In this document: piece after piece, positions 1-7,700 of the stretch
Position numbering within the stretch: the first letter of the stretch is position 1
Layout: each line of letters starts with the position of its first letter
Assembly: GCA_003531155.1 (NCBI GenBank)
Contig: DQHR01000129.1
Span: 14,936-26,102 of the forward strand
Length of the DNA: 11,167 nt
Source: Bacteroidales bacterium
GTDB taxonomy: Bacteria > Bacteroidota > Bacteroidia > Bacteroidales > Tenuifilaceae
Reading direction: 5' to 3'
Position numbers and translations under genes: made by a program
The notes under the pieces: generated by a model
Told to the model about the DNA's origin: nothing
Seen by the model: only the letters and a program-made list of their open reading frames with translations
Database searches by the model: none

Positions 1-2
1 CA

Positions 3-443
3 ACCCGTAGTCCAAAGGTTTCTGTAACCTTTAGCGTCCCAATTTTTGATTGGGGGGAGAAAAAATCAAGGATAAAAGCACAAGAAGCATTAATTAAATC
101 GTCTAACCTAAATCTTGATAACCAAAAAAATCAGATTGAACTGAATATCCGTAAAGTTTATCGCAACATTCAAAACCTGCTAAACCAAATTGAAATTGCG
201 AAGCAAAACGAAAAAAATGCTCAGCTGACCTACGAGATTAACCTTGAGCGCTATCGTAATGGCGATTTAACAAGTATGGATCTGAAACTTTACCAAAATC
301 AGCTATCAGAAAAAAAGATTTCGCTAGTCCAAGCGCAAATAAACTACAAACTTGAACTTTTAAATCTTAAAATACAGTCGCTTTACGATTTTGAAAAAAA
401 TCAACCTCTCGTACCAACAACATTATTTAGTAATCAGAAATAA
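3..443 (+). CDS. TolC-family outer-membrane efflux protein, C-terminal part (5'-truncated by window edge)
   Basis: The reading frame is open from the window edge to TAA at 441-443, giving 146 residues. It has the second-half signature of the outer membrane efflux protein (OEP/TolC) family: a 'PIFDWGEKKSR' segment (the family's 'P-[IL]-[FW]-x-G-x-[RK]' turn into the long helix) followed by about 90 residues of amphipathic helix rich in Q, N, K and E, including 'YRNGDLTSMDL', the usual 'F/Y-x-x-G-x-x-x-x-x-[DE]-[VL]' loop between the periplasmic helices. Such proteins are trimeric outer-membrane channels that receive substrate from an RND permease and its adaptor. The next gene, the adaptor, begins 10 bp after the stop, so the two are surely co-transcribed. 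The signal peptide and first repeat lie outside the window. The family call is firm; the drug, metal or other substrate is unknown. Confidence 0.93.
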   Translation, partial: TRSPKVSVTFSVPIFDWGEKKSRIKAQEALIKSSNLNLDNQKNQIELNIRKVYRNIQNLLNQIEIAKQNEKNAQLTYEINLERYRNGDLTSMDLKLYQNQLSEKKISLVQAQINYKLELLNLKIQSLYDFEKNQPLVPTTLFSNQK

Positions 444-453
444 TATCATATAT

Positions 454-1506
454 ATGAAAACAAGAGCTATAATATACCTATCTGCAGCCATAATCGCTGT
501 GTCATGTAACTCGTCAGAAGAGAATAAAACTAGTGAACCTGAAATTCCAGTATCGGTGAGTAATGTGACCTTAACATCTATCGAAAAGGTAATAAATACG
601 AACGGAACCGTTTATCCGATGCAAAAAGCTGAATTTAAATCGGAAATTTCGGGAGTATATAAACTGATGACGAATCCAATCTCAGGGAAAAAATACAGAT
701 TGGGTGATTTGGTTAAAACTGACGAAGTAATTGTTTCTCTTGAGGATCCTGAGTATGAAAACTCTATTGCGATAGAATCAAAGAAGCTAAACCTTGATAT
801 TGCAGAGCAGGAATATACTAAGCAACAATCGCTTTTTGAAAAGGGTGGAGTAACTCAGCGCGAAATGCGTAATGCCGAAGTGAGCTATACCAATGCAAAA
901 TACGACTACGAGAATTCAAAAATCAAACTCTCAAAAATGAAAGTGGCATCTCCATTTGGAGGAGTTATCGTTGACCTTCCATACTATACTCCAAATGTTC
1001 GCATTGCTACAACACAGCCGCTTTTTACAGTAATGGATTATGGTCGAATGTATATGGAGGTTAGTTTACCCGAAAAATATGTTAACGATTTGCAATCGGG
1101 CATGAAGGTTCGTTTAACCAGCTACAATCTTCAAAAAGATACCATTTGGGGAATTGTAGCCGATCTCTCCCCTGCCATCAGCGCCGAAACCAGAACTTTT
1201 AAAGGAAGAATTGATATAAACAATCCTAACCATCGACTTAAGCCAGGGATGTTTGTTAATGCTGATATTGTTATCGCCAAAAAGGAGAATGCAATTGTTG
1301 TCCCAAAGGAACTGGTACTAAGAAATAATGACTTTCAGTATGTTTTTGTTATCGATAAAAGCATCGCAAAACAACGCGAGGTTTCTACTGGGATTGAGAA
1401 TGGAAACAACATCGAAATCACTTCTGGCTTAAGCAAAGATGATAGATTGGTCGTAAAAGGCTATGAAACTCTAAAGGATAACAGCAAAGTAAGGGTTATA
1501 AAATAG
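454..1506 (+). CDS. RND efflux periplasmic adaptor (membrane fusion protein), lipoprotein
   Basis: The product is 350 residues. I chose ATG 454 over an upstream in-frame ATG at 391 because 391 lies inside the TolC-like gene and adds 21 residues before an otherwise perfect lipoprotein signal: a Lys/Arg start, a hydrophobic stretch, then AVSC with Cys18 as the lipid-modified residue. Acidic residues follow ('CNSSEEN'), which fits Bacteroidota lipoprotein sorting. Two lipoyl-like halves (about residues 58-104 and 163-190, the latter with 'ASPFGGVIVDL') flank a short alpha-helical hairpin (about 108-160). A beta-barrel domain follows ('HRLKPGMFVNADIVI' from about 260, a hallmark of HlyD/AcrA adaptors), then a membrane-proximal domain. 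It should bridge the RND permeases encoded downstream and the outer-membrane channel encoded upstream. The hairpin is short compared with AcrA, as in CusB- or MexA-like relatives with short coiled coils. No Shine-Dalgarno sequence precedes the start. Confidence 0.95.
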   Translation: MKTRAIIYLSAAIIAVSCNSSEENKTSEPEIPVSVSNVTLTSIEKVINTNGTVYPMQKAEFKSEISGVYKLMTNPISGKKYRLGDLVKTDEVIVSLEDPEYENSIAIESKKLNLDIAEQEYTKQQSLFEKGGVTQREMRNAEVSYTNAKYDYENSKIKLSKMKVASPFGGVIVDLPYYTPNVRIATTQPLFTVMDYGRMYMEVSLPEKYVNDLQSGMKVRLTSYNLQKDTIWGIVADLSPAISAETRTFKGRIDINNPNHRLKPGMFVNADIVIAKKENAIVVPKELVLRNNDFQYVFVIDKSIAKQREVSTGIENGNNIEITSGLSKDDRLVVKGYETLKDNSKVRVIK

Positions 1507-1528
1507 TATCAAAAAGTTCTCAGTGTAA

Positions 1529-1557
1529 CTCTGTATTTAAAAAAAATAAACACAGAG
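1529..1557. repeat. Imperfect hairpin, CTCTGT...ACAGAG type, in the adaptor-permease spacer
   Basis: CTCTGTATTTA (1529-1539) pairs with TAAACACAGAG (1547-1557), with one A/C mismatch and a loop of seven A's. The right side continues into loosely repeated CACAGAGAATAC / CACGAAGGAATAC units (to about 1583), and the left side is preceded by CTCAGTGT. From memory, similar 'ACACAGAGAACAC' inverted sequences turn up between genes in many unrelated bacterial genomes, so this may be a decayed copy of an interspersed element. It could also weaken transcription between the adaptor and permease genes. It lacks a T-run, so it is not a canonical terminator on the + strand. Confidence 0.55.
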
Positions 1558-1598
1558 AATACCTAGAAAACACGAAGGAATACTGATGATAAAATGTT

Positions 1599-1617
1599 AG
1601 AGATTTAATAAATCTCT
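1599..1617. repeat. Perfect 8-bp inverted repeat just upstream of the first RND permease
   Basis: AGAGATTT-AAT-AAATCTCT is a perfect palindrome with a 3-base spacer, ending 18 bp before the ATG at 1636. It could be a weak RNA hairpin in the leader of the permease mRNA, or an operator for a dimeric regulator. No regulator gene is present in the window. The A+T content makes the RNA stem weak. The structure is plain to see; any function is guesswork. Confidence 0.4.
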
Positions 1618-1635
1618 TAATAATCGAAAATTATT

Positions 1636-4600
1636 ATGAAAAAAATAGCACAATTCGCTGTAGATTATCCGATATCAATCCTAATGATAATACTAGGGGT
1701 TGGAGTGCTTGGCTGGTTCTCGTACGATAAACTCAGCGTAGATCTATTCCCCGATTTAAATAATCCGCGCCTTTTTATAGAGGTTCGTTCGGGTCAGCGT
1801 CCACCAGAGGAAATGGAAAAGCAGTATGTCGATCAGCTTGAATCAATGGCTATTCGTCAATCGAATGTTACTGAGGTTTCATCTGTTATTAGAGCAGGAG
1901 CTGCCCAAATTACAGTTGAATACGGATGGAAAACTGATATGGATGAAGCTTTTCTTGATCTCCAAAAAGAGGTAAACTCTTTCAATCAAGACAGTAAAGC
2001 AGATGAAATAAAAATTACCCAACATGATCCAAACAGTTTGCCAGTTATGATTATTGGTTTTAGCCAACCTGGTAAAACCGATCTTAATCAGCTACGAAAG
2101 GTTGCCGATCATTACATCCGAAACGAACTAATTCGCCTCGAAGGAGTAGCCGAGGTTGAAATTACGGGTCAAGAAGAAAGTGAACTTAGAGTTAGTACCG
2201 ATCCATCAAGGTTAACAGCTTACGGTTTAACGCTAAGCGATCTGAGTCAAAAAATAATGTCGCAAAATCAGCAAATATCCGGAGGCACCATAGTAGAATC
2301 GGGAATGCAGTATATAGTTAAAGGAGTTGGGCTACTCAAAAATATCGATGATTTTAATGGTCTTATTGTTGGATATAAATCAACTGTTACAGGTGATCCC
2401 TCAGGATTAAAGGCGCCAATCTACCTTCGCGAAGTTGCAGATGTAAGTATCACCAATCAAATTCCCAAAAATATTGTAAGACTAAATGGCGAACGTTGTC
2501 TTGGGCTGGCAATCTATAAAGAAACTCGTTTCAACACGGTTAAAGCTGTTGAGCAGATAAACAATGCTCTTGAAGGGATCCGCAAGGCTTTACCAGAACA
2601 TAAAATCGAAATTGTTACCAATCAGGGAACATTTATAAGTCAAGCTGTTGGCGAGGTTAAAGATAGCGCATGGATGGGAATGATCTTAGCGATATTTGTT
2701 CTTTTCCTTTTCCTTCGTAGAGTAGGAACTACTCTTATTGTTGGGTTTATAATCCCCATATCTATTATTGCCACGTTTACTGTAATGTATTTCACAGGGT
2801 TAAACCTCAATATTATGACATTAGGAGGCTTAGCGCTAGGTGTAGGTATGCTTCTAGACAATGCAATCGTAATTATTGAAAATACGTTTAGGCACCACGA
2901 AGAAGGTGAGTCGGTTCGTGATGCAGCAATAAATGGAACAGCTGAAGTTGGGATGGCAATCGTTGCTTCAACATTTGCATCAATAGTTGTGTTTCTTCCT
3001 ATCGTTTATATGCATGGTGCATCGGGAGAGTTATTTCGGGATCAAGCACTAACAGTGACTTATTCGCAAATTACATCGTTATTTGCAGCAATTCTTTTTT
3101 TACCAATGTTTTACAATTTCTTTTTCAAGAAAAAACCTGCACCAATTAAAACCTCATCTCTTAAGTTTGAATGGTACGGAAGGCTTCTTGATAAGGTCTT
3201 GAATAAAAACAAACTAATAGTATTTCTCACTCTTATTGTAATTGGAGGAACTCTATTATTAGTTCCTTATATCGGAACAGAGTTTATGCCAAAGGCTGAT
3301 AGCCGGGAGTTTACCTTTGATATTAAAATGGAAGAGGGAACAACTTTACAGCGAACCTCATCGGTAGTGGATAATATCGAATCTATAATTAAAGACGCCT
3401 TAAATGAAAACATCGAACTGATTTATAGCCATAGTGGTCCATCAACAGGTCTTTCTGATAACTCAAACTCCGTTTATACTGGCGATAACACTGCAAATAT
3501 TAGAGTAATTCTAAAGCAAAACTCAAAATACACACCCGATCAAGTTATGAGCCTGATTACCAAAGCCACAAGTGGAGTTCAAGGGCTCGAAGTAAAATTT
3601 AACCGAGAAGAATCAACCCTAAAACAAATTTTAGGCACGAACGAAGCCCCTGTAGTTGTCGAAATTAAGGGGCAGGATATAGATCTTTTATCAGAGATTG
3701 CCGACAGCGTAAAAAATATAATGCTTAACCTTAAAAGTATTTATAATGTAAGATCATCAATTGAAAAAGGGGCTCCTGAAGTGGAACTAAACATTGATCG
3801 TGTAAAGGCAGGAATGTACAATATTTCCATTCAAACAATAGTTGATCAACTAAAAAACCAACTTGATGGGTTAGAGGCTGGTCAGGTTGAACAAGGAGGA
3901 GAACTTCGTCCTATCAGTCTTAGAATACCTGAAAAAGGTCTTTCGCAAATTGACGAACTTACAATAAATAGCGGTAATCAACTTTTCAGGCTGAGCGAAA
4001 TATCAACCATTCATATTACTCGATCTCCTCAAGAAATTCATCATAGAAACCAAACCCGCTTAGTAAAAATATATGCCATGAAATCGGGGAATATTCCATT
4101 AGATAAAATTGCCAAGGAGATATCGACTAAAACCTCATTAATCAGCTTACCATCTGATTACAAAATTCAAATTACTGGCGAGGAAGAAAAACGAAAGGAA
4201 GCGATGAAAAGCCTTTCTCTGGCATTTATTCTATCTATCGTTCTTATATACATGGTAATGGCATCGCAGTTTGAGTCGCTAATTCATCCATTTACAATCT
4301 TGCTTACCATCCCACTTGCGCTTGTTGGTTCGATATTGAGCTTTTTTATTATAGGTAGTGCCTTGAATATCATTTCGATAATAGGGATTATCATGCTTGG
4401 CGGTATAGCAGTAAACAACTCAATTATTCTTGTTGATAGAATTAATCAGCTAAAAGGTGAAGGTTTAGATAGGCGAAGTGCTATTATTAATGCCGGAAGA
4501 CAGCGTATTCGCCCAATATTGATGACAACTTTAACAGCAATACTTGGATTAGTGCCCATGTTAATCGGTTTTGGTGAGGGAGCAAGCCTCCGACAACCAA

Positions 4601-4722
4601 TGGCGGTGGCTGTAATAAGCGGTTTATTTACCTCTACCCTACTTACACTGGTTGTAATTCCATGCTTCTACTATACCTTCGATTTAATCGGAGCACGTTT
4701 CTCAAGGAAAAAAACTGAATAA
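1636..4722 (+). CDS. RND efflux permease (AcrB/HAE-type inner-membrane transporter)
   Basis: At 1028 residues it has the normal length for AcrB-type permeases. The expected layout is present: TM1 (about 12-30), a first periplasmic porter/docking region, TM2-6 (about 340-500), TM7 (about 527-547), a second periplasmic region, and TM8-12 (from about 860). TM4 holds 'GMLLDNAIVIIEN' with Asp408-Asn409 where AcrB has the Asp407-Asp408 pair. TM10 holds 'GGIAVNNSIILVD' (Val926-Asn927-Asn928), where the conserved Lys940 of AcrB is absent. The 'RIRPILMTTL' segment after TM10 is conserved. Such permeases are proton-driven trimers that move substrates from periplasm or membrane into a TolC channel. The gene sits 129 bp after the adaptor and 11 bp before a second, paralogous permease, so a two-permease (MdtBC-like) pump is possible. 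No Shine-Dalgarno sequence is seen. Substrate is unknown. Confidence 0.96.
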   Translation: MKKIAQFAVDYPISILMIILGVGVLGWFSYDKLSVDLFPDLNNPRLFIEVRSGQRPPEEMEKQYVDQLESMAIRQSNVTEVSSVIRAGAAQITVEYGWKTDMDEAFLDLQKEVNSFNQDSKADEIKITQHDPNSLPVMIIGFSQPGKTDLNQLRKVADHYIRNELIRLEGVAEVEITGQEESELRVSTDPSRLTAYGLTLSDLSQKIMSQNQQISGGTIVESGMQYIVKGVGLLKNIDDFNGLIVGYKSTVTGDPSGLKAPIYLREVADVSITNQIPKNIVRLNGERCLGLAIYKETRFNTVKAVEQINNALEGIRKALPEHKIEIVTNQGTFISQAVGEVKDSAWMGMILAIFVLFLFLRRVGTTLIVGFIIPISIIATFTVMYFTGLNLNIMTLGGLALGVGMLLDNAIVIIENTFRHHEEGESVRDAAINGTAEVGMAIVASTFASIVVFLPIVYMHGASGELFRDQALTVTYSQITSLFAAILFLPMFYNFFFKKKPAPIKTSSLKFEWYGRLLDKVLNKNKLIVFLTLIVIGGTLLLVPYIGTEFMPKADSREFTFDIKMEEGTTLQRTSSVVDNIESIIKDALNENIELIYSHSGPSTGLSDNSNSVYTGDNTANIRVILKQNSKYTPDQVMSLITKATSGVQGLEVKFNREESTLKQILGTNEAPVVVEIKGQDIDLLSEIADSVKNIMLNLKSIYNVRSSIEKGAPEVELNIDRVKAGMYNISIQTIVDQLKNQLDGLEAGQVEQGGELRPISLRIPEKGLSQIDELTINSGNQLFRLSEISTIHITRSPQEIHHRNQTRLVKIYAMKSGNIPLDKIAKEISTKTSLISLPSDYKIQITGEEEKRKEAMKSLSLAFILSIVLIYMVMASQFESLIHPFTILLTIPLALVGSILSFFIIGSALNIISIIGIIMLGGIAVNNSIILVDRINQLKGEGLDRRSAIINAGRQRIRPILMTTLTAILGLVPMLIGFGEGASLRQPMAVAVISGLFTSTLLTLVVIPCFYYTFDLIGARFSRKKTE

Positions 4723-4733
4723 TTGCATTTGGT

Positions 4734-7700
4734 ATGGAATTTATTATAAAACGTAAAGTATTAATAAGCATGTTATTTATTGGGATTACCCTTTTGGGGT
4801 ACGTATCCTATAAAAAGCTTGCTGTTGAAATGCTTCCTAACGCTGAACTACCTTTTTTGATTGTTCAGGTTAGCCCTCCAATGAATAGTGATCCAAACTA
4901 CTTGGAACAAAAAGCCATTATCCCGCTCGAAGGAGCCATTGGAACTCTTGAAAACATTGAGCGAATAGAGTCGAATATCTATCCAAACTACGGCATTATC
5001 ATTGTTTCTTTTCAAAAAAGCACTAATTTAAAATACACTTATCTTAAACTTCAGCAAAAAATTGATCAGGCTAAATCTCAAGTTCCTCAAGGGGTATTCG
5101 TTCAATTAATGCGATTTGACATAAAACAGCTCTCAGGGAGTTTTATGAATATCCAAATTAGTAGCGAGGGAGGTATTGAGCGTTTACGCAATTTGGTTGA
5201 TAAGAAAATTCGACCCGAACTGGAAAATGTTGATGGTATTGCCAGAGCAAGCGTGTTTGGAGGTAAAGAAAAAACAATTGAGGTTATAATAGATCCCGAA
5301 GCATGTAAATCATATGGCATTACCACCTCGGAAGTAAGAGCTGCATTATCAAATAGCGAAAAACAGAAAACCTTTGTAGGTAAAGTTTTAGATGGTAGTA
5401 ATCGCCTATTCGTTCATGTTAGCGCTGAATACAAAGATGTTAACGATATTGAACAGATAGTTGTTGCTAAAGGTCCAATATTCCTAAAAGATATAGCAAA
5501 AGTTTTCTTTGGCTTTAAAAAAGAAACATCTTATAGCCGAGTTAATGGCAAAGATGCCATAACAATAATGCTGATGAACGATAATCAGGCAAATCTCATT
5601 GACTTATCTCATCGAACTAACGAAACCATTGATAAACTAAATGCAAAATATAAGGAGCAGGGAGTAGAAATAATTGTTCAGAGCGATACTGCAAAAGATT
5701 TGGAGAAAAATATTAATGACATCATTAATCTTGCAATAACAGGGGGATTACTTGCCATTTATATTCTTTGGCTCTTTTTACGAAACATTAAGATTGTATC
5801 TGTTATTGGACTTTCGATTCCCATTTCGATGTTTGCTGCATTTAACCTTTTCTATGCATTCAACATCTCAATAAACTCTCTATCGCTAATTGGAATGGTT
5901 TTGGCAGTTGGAATGCTTGTTGATAGTAGCGTGGTTGTATTAGAAAATATATTCCGGCATCGGAGTAATCCTAATAAAACACTTAATCAAGCAGTAATTA
6001 CAGGAACCAGTGAAGTTTGGCGCTCAATATTTGCATCAACAATTACAACCATAGTTGTTTTTGTGCCATTCTTATTCAGCGATAATTTCTTCATTAAAAT
6101 TTTAGGCAATCAGATTGGGATCTCAATAATTTCTTCATTAATAATCTCTCTTTTCGTTTCGCTCCTTCTAATACCATCGGTAACACATACTTTGCTTTTA
6201 AAAGAGCAAACTGTTCCATTAATTAATAGGTTAGATCTAAGGAACAGAATGATCCAAATATACGTGGCTCTTTTAAAAACAACCCTTCGCAAACCTATAC
6301 AAACCATACTTACCGGTGTTTCTCTATTCTTCATTTGCATCCTTTTAAGTGTTACAATCAGTCTAACAGAACAGGAGGATGCTGTAACGAGTCAAATTCC
6401 GGTTTATGTTAATATGCAGGCAGGTTCTTCAATCGAAACTTGCGACAAAACAGTTAAACTGATTGAAGACTATTTAAAAGATTGGCCAGAAATTAAACTC
6501 CTTACTTCACGAATTCAAACCGAAAGCGCTGTGCTTACTATTGAACTAAATGAAGATTTCGAAAAAATTCAAGGGAATGATATAGAAACTTTAAAAAACA
6601 ACATACGAGAAAAAACATCTGATATTCCTAATGCCATAATATCGTTTGAAGATACCAATGCAAGTGGAGGCGGAGGCAGAGGAGGCGGTGGAGAGACCAT
6701 TGCTTTTGCAGGTATGCTAGGCATAGGCGATAATTCTGAATCGATTATTCTCAAAGGTCAGGATTTCGAAAGGATGCGCAAGGTTGCTGAGGATTTAAAG
6801 TATCGTCTACAGGAAAAGACAAGATGGATTAATATGAGCGTTCAATCCGAACGACCCGAAGCCCAACTGTTGTTCAACCAGCTATTGATGAACGAACTCA
6901 ATATTCCGTTAAACGAGGTAAACTCTGCAATGAATAACTTCTCGAGCGAAATATCAACAGGAGTAAGATTCAAACAACGAGCAGAGGAATACGATATCAT
7001 TATCCGAGAAAAAGAGGAGCAACAGATTAAGCCCAAAGAGCGAAATATTGAAGATCTTAAGCGCCTTCAGGTTCGCGATGCTAAAGGTGGAAGTCATGAT
7101 TTACAGTATATCTCAAAGGTAAGCTATGCTAGTGGAATCTCACAATTAAACAGGGTAAACCAGGAGAAACAAATAGTAATAAAATTTGCTTATCCTGAAA
7201 GAGCAACAAGAACCAAGGAAGCATTAGAGTTCTATCGTACTAATGTTGACTTAATTGTGTCAAGTTACTCATTTCCTGCTGGAATAGTTGCTGAGGTTAA
7301 GCATGATAACATGGATCTTGGTGAATTCTACTTTATTATTGGCGTCGCTCTCCTACTAATTTTTATGATTTTGTCTTCAGTTTTTGAGTCCCTATCTACT
7401 CCATTTGTACTAATGTTCACTATACCATTAGCAGCTATTGGCTCTATGTTAGCGCTAATCCTTACAGGAAAAAGTATGTTTAATGCTAATTCTCTTACAG
7501 GGTTTTTAATTCTTATTGGAGTTGTAGTTAATAATGGCATAATACTAATAGATTATACAAAGTTATTACAAAAACGGGGCATCAGAAGATATCGAGCAAT
7601 AATGATTGCGGGGATTTCTCGTGTCCGTCCAATTTTAATTACATCGCTAACAACGATCATCACACTATTACCTTTAGCCCTAGGTAAAAAGGAGTATGTA

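Noticed and set aside
391..453. Upstream ATG at 391 as the start of the adaptor gene.
   Set aside because: It lies inside the TolC-like gene and would put 21 polar residues before a clear lipoprotein signal peptide; ATG 454 fits much better.
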